Part shown: piece by piece, positions 43,649 through 52,437 of the stretch
How the letters are laid out: every line of letters starts with the position of its first letter
Numbering within the stretch: the first letter of the stretch is position 1
From: Kibdelosporangium philippinense
Lineage (GTDB): Bacteria > Actinomycetota > Actinomycetes > Mycobacteriales > Pseudonocardiaceae
Direction: 5' to 3'
Assembly: GCF_021390435.2 (NCBI RefSeq)
Contig: NZ_JAJVCN010000001.1
Coordinates: 2,790,001 to 2,854,000 of the forward strand
Length of the DNA: 64,000 nucleotides
The notes under the pieces: model-generated
The model's database searches: none
The model's input: only the letters and a program-made list of their open reading frames with translations
What the model was told of the DNA's origin: nothing
Translations under genes and position numbers: made by a program

Positions 43649-44050
43649 CTACTTGCCGTATTCCTCGTCGGTGACGTGCGCGCCCCACTCGGTTTCCGGA
43701 ATGGTCGAGCCCGGTGAGATTCCGTCCCACATCGCGAGGTGCGCCATGAAGTCGTGCGGAGTCGCGCCGTGCCAGTGCCATTGCTGGGGTGGCGTGTAGA
43801 TCGTGTCGCCAGGGCGAATCTCGATGATCTCGCCGCCGCGGGCCTGGATGAGGCCGACGCCTTCGGTGACGTGCAAGGTCTGTCCGACGGCGTGCCGATG
43901 CCACGCGGTGCGGGCGCAGGGCGTGAACCGCACCTTGTTGACGCGCATACGTGACGGTTCCTCGCCGAACACGATCACGTCGTAGTAGACGTCGCCGGTG
44001 AACCAGTCGGCGGATCCCTTGGTAGTGGGGGATTTCGGCAGGATTTCCAT
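43649..44050 (-). CDS. cupin-domain protein
   Basis: 133-residue single-domain cupin. The metal-binding motif 1 (FTPCARTAWHRHAVGQTLHVTEG) contains two histidines and a third His in LHVTEG, and motif 2 (PGDTIYTPPQQWHWHGATP) supplies further histidines; WGAHVTDEEYG is the C-terminus. This is the group often called quercetinase-like or (R)-mandelonitrile-lyase-like cupins, for which the true substrate is unclear. The ATG at 44050 has GAGGAC upstream. A short AT-rich stretch at 44110-44155 is its probable promoter region. Confidence 0.85.
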   Translation of the reverse strand: MEILPKSPTTKGSADWFTGDVYYDVIVFGEEPSRMRVNKVRFTPCARTAWHRHAVGQTLHVTEGVGLIQARGGEIIEIRPGDTIYTPPQQWHWHGATPHDFMAHLAMWDGISPGSTIPETEWGAHVTDEEYGK

Positions 44051-44299
44051 CGTTGTCCTCGCCTCCGGGCGGCTACTCACACCTCGACATTAACTCCGTC
44101 CCGCACACCTCGCTGTGTCACTATTTGGCACAAAGTTAGATTTTGTACCATAGAGCAGGTCGAATCCGGGTTGGGAGCCTTCGGCGAGTGGCAGAACTTT
44201 GCCACTAGGTGGGCACACAGGGAGATGTCTTCAGCCTCGCCGTACAACGCTTCGAGGCGGGTGCTGTGGTCGCGCGGGCGCCGTACAACATGTTCATGG

Positions 44300-44672
44300 T
44301 CACTCCTTGATCAAGTACGGCAACGAGTCGAAGTTCAACACCACCGCGGTCAGGACCACCGCCGCGAGGGCCGCCATTGCTAACCCGAGCGGCTCCGCGG
44401 TTTGGGACGCGGCCGTCAAGCCTCTGGCCGCCACGACCCACAGAGTCGTGTTGCGCACCAGGTGACTCGCGCCAAAGCATCGGCAGGGCGTCGTGCTCCC
44501 GCGCCGCAGGGTTCGCGCGATCGCTACCGTGAATGCCGTCAGCAGCACCAAAACCGCGCCGAAGCCTCCGTCGACCGTCGCCGGGACCACCAACAACACA
44601 GTCAGGAATTCGGCGGCGATGACCGCGCCCGCGAGGGCAACGGGAAACGGGAAACGGTTGTGTAGTTCAAGG
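44300..44672 (-). pseudogene. MauE/DoxX-like membrane protein, N-terminally truncated
   Basis: The open frame begins just after a TGA near 44672 with no proper start and reads FPFPVALAGAVIAAEFLTVLLVVPATVDGGFGAVLVLLTAFTVAIARTLRRGSTTPCRCFGAS, then further hydrophobic helices. The CRCFGAS motif and the A-A-E helix match the MauE (methylamine utilisation) family. The first ~50 residues, including TM1, are missing, and no MauD/thioredoxin partner follows. A start at GTG 44599 would leave only about 99 residues. Confidence 0.6.
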
Positions 44673-44723
44673 AGGAACAGTCAGGCTGTTCGACGAACGA
44701 CTCAGGGGGCTTTGGGGGAAGTG

Positions 44724-47381
44724 ATGTTCCGGACGCGGCTCTGGGCTGCGATTGGCGCGACCGTGATAGTGGCGGCCAGTTTGGCTGTCGGGGGAATGGA
44801 CAGGGCGCACGAGGCGCCGCGTGTGCGGTTGCATGGCGGCTCGGCATGGTTGGCGTCGAGCAAGACCGGTCAGTTGACTTTGCTCGATGGCGCGTCGGCT
44901 GAAGTGGCGGCCAGGGTGGAGGTCGCCCCGCCCGGTACTCCGATTCAGGCTGCCCAACAGGGACCGACTGGGTATTCCCTGAACAAGTCTGACGGGTCCG
45001 TGGTACGTGTGGACGGCGCGACCCAGTTCCCTTCCGCTCCCGCGAAGTTATCGGCCAGCGATATTTTTCCTACCCCAGAAGTGATGTATTCATTCGATGG
45101 TGGCCGTGGATTGCTGACGCCGGTTGAATTGGACACGCTCAACCCCCTTGGGGAGCCGTTTTCCCTTGCCTCGAAGGTCTTCCCGGAAGGGGCCATAGTG
45201 GACGGTTCCGGCCGGTTGTGGATCCTTGATCGTGCGACCGGAGACCTGACGTGGTTCACTCCCTCCGGCGGCCAAACCAGAACAGCCGCGAGCACGGCGG
45301 ATAGAACTCGCCTCACTGTGACCGATGGCCGCCCGGCCTTGCTGGATCTCGCACGCCGCACAGCAGAGTTGCTCGATCCGGAGGATGGGTCGGTGCAGGA
45401 GTCGATCCGCGCGGACCTCCGTCCGGACGACGAGGTCGCGCTGTCTGGTTCAGCTCAGCAGCAACGGATCCTGATCTCGGTCGCCTCCCGTGGCCTGCTC
45501 ATGGTTTGTAGCTTTGGTGCTTCCTGCGCCGACCCGATCCCGCTGGGAACGGGAAAGGCCGACCTCGGCGCGGCGATCGAGATCGGCGACCACGCGATCG
45601 TGCCTGATTACAGCAGCGGCCAGGTCTGGATCGTCGACCTTCGGTCGATGAGCGTGGTCACCTCAAGGCAATTGTTCGACCGCCCGTTGCGCTTCGAGCT
45701 GCTGACCCGCGACGGCATGGTTTTCTACAACGACCCTGACAGCGACCAGGCAGGCGTGCTCGACCTGAACGGTGACGTGCGCGCCGTATCGAAATACAAG
45801 GCCGACTCCGGTCCCGCCCAGCTCGCTCTGGACGGTCCAAGCACCACGCGACAGCCGCCGTCCACGCCCAACCGACCCCGCTCGGGTCCAACGGGCGCTG
45901 TGCCACCCGTGTCTGGGCGCGGCGACCCCGAACCTGCACCACCAGCTGCCGCGCCACTGGTCGACATCGTCATCAAGCCCCGGGATCGAGCGCTGGTCGG
46001 AGAGGAACTCGAACTCACGGCCGTCGCCCCCGTACCCGTTGGCCTGACCGGTGCACGCTGGACATTCGGCGACGGCACCGAGACCACCGGGCTCACGGTC
46101 CGGCACGCGTGGGCTAACCCTGGCGTGTTCCAGGTGCAGCTTTTCGCGATGACGGACATGGGGCCCGCCCAGGTTGCGACCGCGACCGTGACGGTCGAAC
46201 GTGCGGAAACGGTGCCACGCATCACCGGATTGACCATCACCCCGAAAGACCCCAAGACCGGCAAGCCCGTTCGGTTCAGCGCTCGGGTTACGGGCCCTCG
46301 CCCAGATCGCTGGGAATGGACGATCACAGGCACTCAAGGCCGGGTGATCGATTCGACCAAGCGAGAGTTCCAGTACACCTTTACGACGCCCGGCACGTAC
46401 ACCGTGACCCTGGCCGTGACAGCCGGTGGAGAACGAGCGGAGAGATCCCAGCAGCTGAAGGTCGAGCGTGCGACGTGTCAGTGGAGAGTCGAGAAGATCA
46501 AGGCACCCGACGGTGAGGAAGCGACTTCCACCCAGGTGAACGGTACTGACAGCAAAGGCAACTACTCAGGTACGGCAGCCGTCGGAATCATGGAAAAGAT
46601 GATGGTCGTGCTGTGGACGGATGGGGAACCGCGTATCGCCCATGAATTCGCGTTCGCATGGGTCGCCGACGAGAACTCAGCTGGCACGGTGTTGGTGAAC
46701 GGCAATGATCCTCAAACAGGTCGAAGCGGCGTGTTCTTGCTCGCTCGCGGTCATACCGGCAACGGCACAGTCACTCACCTTCGGGCGCCGGACGGGTACC
46801 AGGCCGAGAAGGCGGTCGCTCTCAATGACCGGGGTGATGCGCTGGGATCGGGACAGCGCACCAACGATGGCCACGGCGTGACGTTGCTCTGGCCGGTAGG
46901 TGGCGAGCCGATCGTGATCGACACTCCGGTTGGGGCGGGTGCCGATCTGGATGACGACGGCACAGTGCTGCTGCACAACAGTGACAACGGTTCCGCGCAC
47001 CTATGGCGATCCGGTGCGGTTATTCCTTTGTCCGGCAATGGCTCTTTCGAATCCGGGGTCATTCGGGCAGGAAAGATCCTCCGCTGGGAAAAGCTGGAGT
47101 CGTTGGCAGGGCGATCTTTCCTCTACTCGCGGCCGGACGCTCCCCGGCTGATCGAGAACGGCGGCACGGCGGAAGCGATGAACGCCAACGGTTTGATCGT
47201 CGGCAGGATGAGTACTCAGATCGGGCCGCCTGCGGTGTGGCGTGACACCGCGTTCCTCGCCGAGCTTCCACTGCCAGATGGCGTCACCGAGATCGCCGAC
47301 GGCTCGTTTGTCGTCGGCGATGACGACGTGATCTACGGTACGGCGACGGGTTACGGGCCGGTCAAGTGGACCTGCTCGTGA
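44724..47381 (+). CDS. secreted multi-domain protein: beta-propeller-like N-domain, two PKD domains, C-terminal HAF-like domain
   Basis: 885 residues. A signal anchor or signal peptide (AAIGATVIVAASLAVGG) is at residues ~8-24. Residues ~30-380 contain repeating LxxxTGxLxLLDG/DRATGDLTWF blades of a propeller-like domain. A Pro/Ser/Thr-rich linker (380-412) is followed by two PKD domains (413-492 with WTFGDGTETTGLTVRHAW, and 498-578 with EWTITGTQG and TFTTPGTYTVTLAVTA). The last ~300 residues, starting at the Cys of CQWRVEKI, are homologous along their whole length to the secreted protein at 49624-50631, ending in the shared VKWTC/LKWTC. Probably a cell-surface or extracellular protein. The ATG follows GGGGGAAGTG. 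The function is unknown. Confidence 0.8.
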   Translation: MFRTRLWAAIGATVIVAASLAVGGMDRAHEAPRVRLHGGSAWLASSKTGQLTLLDGASAEVAARVEVAPPGTPIQAAQQGPTGYSLNKSDGSVVRVDGATQFPSAPAKLSASDIFPTPEVMYSFDGGRGLLTPVELDTLNPLGEPFSLASKVFPEGAIVDGSGRLWILDRATGDLTWFTPSGGQTRTAASTADRTRLTVTDGRPALLDLARRTAELLDPEDGSVQESIRADLRPDDEVALSGSAQQQRILISVASRGLLMVCSFGASCADPIPLGTGKADLGAAIEIGDHAIVPDYSSGQVWIVDLRSMSVVTSRQLFDRPLRFELLTRDGMVFYNDPDSDQAGVLDLNGDVRAVSKYKADSGPAQLALDGPSTTRQPPSTPNRPRSGPTGAVPPVSGRGDPEPAPPAAAPLVDIVIKPRDRALVGEELELTAVAPVPVGLTGARWTFGDGTETTGLTVRHAWANPGVFQVQLFAMTDMGPAQVATATVTVERAETVPRITGLTITPKDPKTGKPVRFSARVTGPRPDRWEWTITGTQGRVIDSTKREFQYTFTTPGTYTVTLAVTAGGERAERSQQLKVERATCQWRVEKIKAPDGEEATSTQVNGTDSKGNYSGTAAVGIMEKMMVVLWTDGEPRIAHEFAFAWVADENSAGTVLVNGNDPQTGRSGVFLLARGHTGNGTVTHLRAPDGYQAEKAVALNDRGDALGSGQRTNDGHGVTLLWPVGGEPIVIDTPVGAGADLDDDGTVLLHNSDNGSAHLWRSGAVIPLSGNGSFESGVIRAGKILRWEKLESLAGRSFLYSRPDAPRLIENGGTAEAMNANGLIVGRMSTQIGPPAVWRDTAFLAELPLPDGVTEIADGSFVVGDDDVIYGTATGYGPVKWTCS

Positions 47382-48388
47382 CGTGTCCCGACGATCTCAG
47401 CGAGCAGCTCATATGACCGCACCCGGTCGGCATGGTTGTGCACGAGGGTGATCGCCATGAGCTCGTCCGCCTGGGTGCGTTCGAGCAGGTCGGCTAGCTT
47501 CTTGCGAACGGAGTCCGGGCCGCCGAAGTTCTTGGCCGCGAGGTAGTCGCGCACGATCTGCCACTGCTCCGGGGTGTACGGATAGTCGGCGGCTTCCTCC
47601 GCGCTGACAAATGGTTTGTGGCCGACCGTAGGGCGCTGCTGGAAGTCCGGCCGCATTCGCATCATCGCCAGCCCGACCGGTCCGGCGAGCCATTCCGCGT
47701 GCGCGTCGGTGTCGGCCACGATCACCTGCGTGGCCACGATCGCGTACGGCTTTTCCAGCTGCGCCGAGGGTTGGAAGGACGCGCGGTACGCCTCCAGCGA
47801 CGGCACAGTCATCTGGCCGTTGATGTGGTCCGCGAAGGCGAACGGCAGGCCGAGCTTGCCTGCCATTTCCGCGCTTCGCGTACTGGTTCCGAGCAGCCAG
47901 ATCGGCAGGTTTTTGTCCGGCGCGGGCACGACCGTGCACTTGCCGTCACCGTTGAAATAGGTCAACAGCTCGGTCAGTTGCTCAGCGAACTCAGGCTCAT
48001 CTGTTGACCGCCGCAACATCTGAGCGGTGGCCGGGTCGGTGCCCGGTCCCCGGCCGATCCCCAGGTCGATGCGGCCGGGATGCATCGCTTCGAGCGTGCC
48101 GAACTGCTCGGCGACCACCAGCGCCGGATGGTTGGGCAGCATCACGCCACCGGAGCCGACCCTGATCGTGGCCGTGGCCCCCGCGATGTACGCGATCAAG
48201 ACAGCGGGCGCGGAGCTGGCGATGTTCGGCGTGTTGTGGTGTTCGGCGACCCAGTAACGCTTGTAGCCGAAGGCTTCGGTTTTCTTCGCGAGATCGAGGG
48301 TGTTGCGCAGAGTTGTGGTCGGCGACGCCCTCGTCATGACAGGCGCGATGTCCAAAACGGACAAGGGGACAGCTGGGATCGATGTCAT
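47351..48388 (-). CDS. LLM-class flavin-dependent oxidoreductase
   Basis: 345-residue TIM-barrel flavoprotein of the bacterial luciferase-like family, FMN/F420-using. SVLDIAPVMTRASPTTTLRNTLDLAKKTEAFGYKRYWVAEHHNTPNIASSAPAVLIAYIA is the signature opening, followed by GSGGVMLPNHPALVVAEQFGTLEAMHPGRIDLGIGRGPGTD. This matches the MsnO8/YhbW-like subgroup, whose physiological substrates are unknown. GAGGAG lies 9 bases before the ATG at 48388. It overlaps the convergent PKD protein gene by 31 bases. Confidence 0.9.
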   Translation of the reverse strand: MTSIPAVPLSVLDIAPVMTRASPTTTLRNTLDLAKKTEAFGYKRYWVAEHHNTPNIASSAPAVLIAYIAGATATIRVGSGGVMLPNHPALVVAEQFGTLEAMHPGRIDLGIGRGPGTDPATAQMLRRSTDEPEFAEQLTELLTYFNGDGKCTVVPAPDKNLPIWLLGTSTRSAEMAGKLGLPFAFADHINGQMTVPSLEAYRASFQPSAQLEKPYAIVATQVIVADTDAHAEWLAGPVGLAMMRMRPDFQQRPTVGHKPFVSAEEAADYPYTPEQWQIVRDYLAAKNFGGPDSVRKKLADLLERTQADELMAITLVHNHADRVRSYELLAEIVGTRHEQVHLTGP

Positions 48389-48911
48389 GGTGTTCGTTCT
48401 CCTCGCCGGGCCGGCTTCTCGACCGGCGGCTGTACGGGCGGCGCTCCCAGCAGCGTCTGCCACGCGTTGACGTTGCCACAGTATCTGATCGGGCTCGAAC
48501 TGCATCCGAGACTACGGACACGGTGAAATTGATAGTGACGAAATTAAGAAAGATCCGCCACGAGCGCATAGACTGTCGCTGGCTGGGTCGGCTCTCAGTT
48601 CGGAACCGCGAAACTGTGGATCGCCGGTCGCTTCACCTGGTCCGCCGCTACGACCACCTTGCGGACCTTGCCGAGGATTATGCCGTAGCTGAGAACTTTG
48701 ACCTCTCACTGGCGCCGGAATCGCATGATTCCCTTGTCGCGGAGTGTCTTTCGTTCACCACGGGGTCGATGTCCCGTACCGGCAAGAACTTCATCGACTT
48801 GGCCGCGCTGCATCGGCACGGAATCAGCAACCCGAAGGTTTTGACAAGTGGTACAGCTACCGCTGCATGGCGTGTTGTCGCCGGGGCGGGAAGTCTGATT
48901 GTCTCTTGGCC
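48389..48911. other. 523-base intergenic stretch without a recognised gene
   Basis: It separates the divergent LLM oxidoreductase and exported nuclease-fold genes. A plus-strand frame (48382-48915, 177 codons) covers it but resembles nothing I know. On the minus strand a 33-codon tail ending near 48596 (YGIILGKVRKVVVAADQ) reads like the end of a real protein with its N-terminus lost. Nothing is called. Confidence 0.5.
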
Positions 48912-49649
48912 ATGAACCGGGTGATCTTGGTCTTGACCATGCTCGCGCTGCTGCCCGTGCCATCGGCCGCGGCGATCAGGCCCGGGACCACAATCACCGT
49001 GCTGCAGCTCAACATCTGCCATGGCGGCATGGCCGGTTGCTACCGAGGTGACGCGGTCATGGTCAAAGCCAGCGAGGTGATTACCCAGACCAAGCCGCAC
49101 GTGCTGTCGATCAACGAGGCGTGCTCCGGCGACATCGACCGGCTGCGTCCAGCCATGGGGCCCGTCCGGACGTTGTTCGTCGCAGCCCGCAACCTCGACG
49201 ACACGCCTGTGCTGTGCCGCGGCAACGATGGGCAGTACGGCAACGTCCTCATGGTCGCCGCCGAATTCCCTAGCACCACCGAGGAATCCGGCATCTACGC
49301 CGCCCAATACCGCGGCGCGGACGGCCACCGCGAACTGCGGTCCTGGGGATGCCTGGGCAACGTCTGCACCACGCACTTATCCGCCGATCACGCGCCGACG
49401 GCTCTCGCGCAATGCCGGGACATCATGAGTCGCGAGCCGAAGCCGATGATCGTCGCGGGCGATCTCAACCTGCGTGACACGGGCATTCAGGAATGCGATC
49501 GCGAAGGGTTTTCTCGCCGGGGTGACGGCGGCGTGCAGTATGTCTACGCCAGCGATGATCTGGAATTCGTCCGGACCAGCGAGATCGACATGCTGGGAAC
49601 CACCGACCACCCCGGCTTGCTCGTCACCGTGACTGGCAGGTCCACTTGA
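48912..49649 (+). CDS. secreted endonuclease/exonuclease/phosphatase-fold protein
   Basis: 245 residues with a signal peptide (MNRVILVLTMLALLPVPSAAA). The mature part has the EEP fold: TVLQLNICHGG, PHVLSINEAC (metal-binding Glu), VCTTHLSADHAPTALAQCRDIM, MIVAGDLNLRD (D-x-N) and GTTDHPGLLVTV with the catalytic D-H pair. Paired cysteines suggest disulfides in the secreted enzyme. Substrate could be DNA or a phospholipid headgroup or inositol phosphate. It overlaps the convergent paralogue of the PKD protein by 26 bases. Confidence 0.82.
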   Translation: MNRVILVLTMLALLPVPSAAAIRPGTTITVLQLNICHGGMAGCYRGDAVMVKASEVITQTKPHVLSINEACSGDIDRLRPAMGPVRTLFVAARNLDDTPVLCRGNDGQYGNVLMVAAEFPSTTEESGIYAAQYRGADGHRELRSWGCLGNVCTTHLSADHAPTALAQCRDIMSREPKPMIVAGDLNLRDTGIQECDREGFSRRGDGGVQYVYASDDLEFVRTSEIDMLGTTDHPGLLVTVTGRST

Positions 49650-50631
49650 GTGGCCCGTGGTCTCGGGCATGGCCGTAGATCACGTCGTCATCACCGATGA
49701 CGAAAACACCGCTGGCGTCCTCGACGCGATCGGGCATCGGGAGCTCGCCAAGGAATGTGGTGTCGCGCCACACCGCGGACTGCCCGATATGCGTGTCCCT
49801 GTCGCCGACGATCAGGCCGTTGGAGTTGATCGCCCGTGCCGTGCCGCCTTGGTCGATCAGATGTGGCTCCTCCATTGGGTTCGTCCACATCACGGACTGG
49901 GCGTCCGGCCATGACGGCAGGCTGAGGGTACCAACGACTTTGCCTGCCCGAATGGCGCCGAAAACGAAGGAACCCCTGCCGAACAACGATGTGATCTGAC
50001 CCGCTCGCCAGAGATGCGCGGGCGAGTTGTTGCCGTCGTACAGCAGGACAGTGCCGTCGTTGTCAAGGTCGATGCCTTGCCCGACAGGAGTGTCGATCAC
50101 GATCGGCCGGGCGGCGATCATCGACCAGAGCACCGTGACGCGGTGTCGGTCTTTGGTACGTTCTGCCGCCGCCAGTACGTCACCCGCGTCGTTGATCGCG
50201 ATCCCGTACAGGGTTTCGTATCCCTCTGGCGGCTGCAGGTAGGTGACCGTGCCGTTGCCCGTGTGGCCACCGGTATAGCGGAACACGCCCCATTTGTCAC
50301 CGTCACCGCCGGTCAGCAAGATCGTGCCCGATGAGTTCTCGTCATCCACGCTCGCTCTGCTGAAGGTGGCGAATTCACTGGGCAAACGGGGTTCGCCGTT
50401 CGTCCAAACCACGATCGTGCTGCTGTTGGTGCTCGGCCGGTAGACGTTGCCGGAGTAGTTGCCATGGCTGTCTGTGCCTGTCACCTGGACGTTTTCCGGA
50501 GCGTGCCCCTCGGGCGGCTTGATGTTCTCGACCGTCCAGTTGCACATCTGCGGCCCAGTTGCCGCTTGCGCAGGTAACGCGAACACCATGCTTGCTGCGA
50601 GCGTCGCCGTCACGACCATGCTTCGGTACAC
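49624..50631 (-). CDS. secreted protein homologous to the C-terminal domain of the 885-residue PKD protein
   Basis: 335 residues with a signal peptide (VVTATLAASMVFALPAQAAT). Residues ~30-333 align throughout with residues 583-885 of the protein at 44724-47381: CNWTVENIKPPEG, VTGTDSHGNYSG, GHTGNGTVTYLQPPEGY, VIDTPVGQGIDLDNDGTVLL, SPAHLWRAG, LIDQGGTARAINSNGLIVG and VIGDDDVIYGHARDHGPLKWTC. The repeating INxxGDVL/NxNGLIVG/DNDGTVLL units recall HAF (extracellular-repeat) domains, which suggests a propeller-like fold with two ends linked by the terminal cysteines. Function unknown. Confidence 0.78.
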   Translation of the reverse strand: MYRSMVVTATLAASMVFALPAQAATGPQMCNWTVENIKPPEGHAPENVQVTGTDSHGNYSGNVYRPSTNSSTIVVWTNGEPRLPSEFATFSRASVDDENSSGTILLTGGDGDKWGVFRYTGGHTGNGTVTYLQPPEGYETLYGIAINDAGDVLAAAERTKDRHRVTVLWSMIAARPIVIDTPVGQGIDLDNDGTVLLYDGNNSPAHLWRAGQITSLFGRGSFVFGAIRAGKVVGTLSLPSWPDAQSVMWTNPMEEPHLIDQGGTARAINSNGLIVGDRDTHIGQSAVWRDTTFLGELPMPDRVEDASGVFVIGDDDVIYGHARDHGPLKWTCQSR

Positions 50632-50691
50632 AAGAACCCCCTCAAGGTGGCTGGATGCGCATCGTCCCGAGGTGCTCTTGCGGTTTTCTTG

Positions 50692-51507
50692 TCACATCCG
50701 GGACAGGGCCCGGATTTCCGGAAGTTGCTGGAAGCCAGCTGCTTTGTAGGTGGCCACAGCGCCAACGTTGAAGCTCGGAGTGCAGACCACCGCGCTCGAC
50801 GATCCCAGCTCCTGCGGAGCGGCTGCCGCCGCGACGGTGATCGCGCGGCCGTAGCCGCGACCGCGATGGTCCCTGTGCACACCCATCGGCTCGATCAGCC
50901 CTGGCTTTCCTGGTCCGGCTGACCACACCGTCACCGCTGCCACCGGATCACCTTGGTCGTACGCGACCAGGCACCGGGCGTCGGCGTACGGCAATCCCGC
51001 AGCCATCGCGCGCCATCGCTCGTCGGTGAAGGTCGACCCGTCGAACGCAGCCCGTTGCACGGCGGTCCGTACGTGAGCCTGCTCCGGGCCAGTTACCCCG
51101 ATCCGCAATCCTGGGTCCTGCACAGGCTTGCTGAGATCACGCCGCAGGGGAGTCCACGGCTCGTCAGCATTCCAGCCACTCTCCAAAAGCAGATCCTGGA
51201 CGAGCGCGTCCATTGGTGCCTCGACGGACACCTTTCCTTCTGGCAAGGCGATGTCCTCGACCAGGTGCTGCGCTAGTTCACGGTCCTGCTTGACCTCTGG
51301 CGCGATCGCGAGCCGCAGGAATGTTGGCTCATCCAGCAGACCGACCGCGAAGATCCGGCCGTCCCGGCGCCACGTCCGGACCGCCGCGGCCGTCGCCTCC
51401 GCGCCGAACCGCCAGAACCACCCCAGGTCGCCGGGATGCAGCTGCATCGGCGCACCTTCATACTGCCAGTCCCGCAGCGCGCCCACAGCCTCGCCTGAAC
51501 CTCCCAT
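50692..51507 (-). CDS. GNAT family N-acetyltransferase
   Basis: 271 residues. The C-terminal GNAT domain is clear: CLVAYDQGDPVAAVTVW, GLIEPMGVHRDHRGRGYGRAITVAAAAAPQELG (acetyl-CoA loop HRGRGYGRA) and AVATYKAAGFQ. The N-terminal half (GALRDWQYEGAPMQLHPGDLGWFWRFGAEATAAAVRTWRRDGRI) is another, degenerate GNAT-like half found in this actinobacterial family. The substrate is unknown. The ATG at 51507 is preferred as start; the frame extends to 51543. The next gene upstream on the strand is a tandem GNAT 42 bases away. Confidence 0.8.
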   Translation of the reverse strand: MGGSGEAVGALRDWQYEGAPMQLHPGDLGWFWRFGAEATAAAVRTWRRDGRIFAVGLLDEPTFLRLAIAPEVKQDRELAQHLVEDIALPEGKVSVEAPMDALVQDLLLESGWNADEPWTPLRRDLSKPVQDPGLRIGVTGPEQAHVRTAVQRAAFDGSTFTDERWRAMAAGLPYADARCLVAYDQGDPVAAVTVWSAGPGKPGLIEPMGVHRDHRGRGYGRAITVAAAAAPQELGSSSAVVCTPSFNVGAVATYKAAGFQQLPEIRALSRM

Positions 51508-51549
51508 ACCTGTGATCACACACCCTGCGTCGAACCTGCGCACTCGGTT

Positions 51550-52437
51550 TTACAGGTCGAGTTGGTACTCGTACGTCGTATGCGTCGGAACATAGCCGAG
51601 GGAGTCGTTGACGTGTCGCATGTGGACATTGCTGGCGGCGGTGTCGGTCAGCAATCCATCGAGGTCTGGGTAGCGTTGCTGAGCCTGACGGATCGCCTCG
51701 GCTTTCATCCAGCGGCCGAGGCCGTGGCCTCGGTGTTCTGGCAGAACCCCGGTGCCGTAATGCTGGCCGTCACCTTTGCCATCACCGGGAACTACCAGTT
51801 CGGTGAACCCGGCAATGGAGCCGTCGGATTCGTCGACCGCGACAACGGTGTGCAGCAGATCGCCGCGTTTCGAGATCGCCTCAGCCGCCGCCCGGACGCG
51901 GGCAACATCCCAGGTGACCGTGCCGTAGTCGGTTTCGTCCATGGGCATGTCGTCCATGGCTCGACGAGAGGCGGCGAACGTGTCAGCCAGCTCGTCGGGA
52001 ACCGTGCCGTTCCACGACATCAGCCGATAGCCGGGATGTGGTTGCTCGGTGATCTTGGCGACGTCCGCGTCAGCCAGCCGCAGTCGGGCGTACGTCAAGG
52101 TCAGAACCCTGCGAAGGCCCTGAGCCAACAGGAAATGGTCGCCCGGGGAGTCGGCTTGTGCCTGAGTGACGACACTCCGCCGACCGTCCTCCCGGGCCGC
52201 GGCCACAGCCGCGTGCAGCAGCCGAGCCCCGATGCCATTGCGACGCGAAGCTGGGTGGACGGTCAGCGAGAGCTCGGCCAGATGGTTCTGTCCGGCTGCG
52301 GTGAACATGCGCAAGAACGCCGATCCGACCGGGACTCCGGCCGTGTCGGAGGCCAGCCAGGCCAAGCGGTAGCTGGCCAGGCCGTGGTTGGGATCGGTCA
52401 GTGGGGTGATGTGCACGGTTGCCATTCTGCGGGTCAC
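51550..52437 (-). CDS. tandem GNAT N-acetyltransferase
   Basis: 295 residues with two GNAT repeats. The first half carries AELSLTVHPASRRNGIGARLLHAAVAAAREDG, the second HYGTGVLPEHRGHGLGRWMKAEAIRQAQQRYP and VHMRHVNDSLGYVP. Mycothiol synthase is also a tandem GNAT, but its motifs are different, so no substrate is given. The GTG at 52437 gives a 4-base overlap with the LysR stop and supports co-transcription with it; an ATG at 52425 is the alternative. Confidence 0.8.
   Translation of the reverse strand: MTRRMATVHITPLTDPNHGLASYRLAWLASDTAGVPVGSAFLRMFTAAGQNHLAELSLTVHPASRRNGIGARLLHAAVAAAREDGRRSVVTQAQADSPGDHFLLAQGLRRVLTLTYARLRLADADVAKITEQPHPGYRLMSWNGTVPDELADTFAASRRAMDDMPMDETDYGTVTWDVARVRAAAEAISKRGDLLHTVVAVDESDGSIAGFTELVVPGDGKGDGQHYGTGVLPEHRGHGLGRWMKAEAIRQAQQRYPDLDGLLTDTAASNVHMRHVNDSLGYVPTHTTYEYQLDL

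Noticed and set aside
48382..48915. 177-codon plus-strand frame between the LLM oxidoreductase and the nuclease-fold gene
   Set aside because: No start with a ribosome-binding site, no family match, and it covers two divergent promoters.
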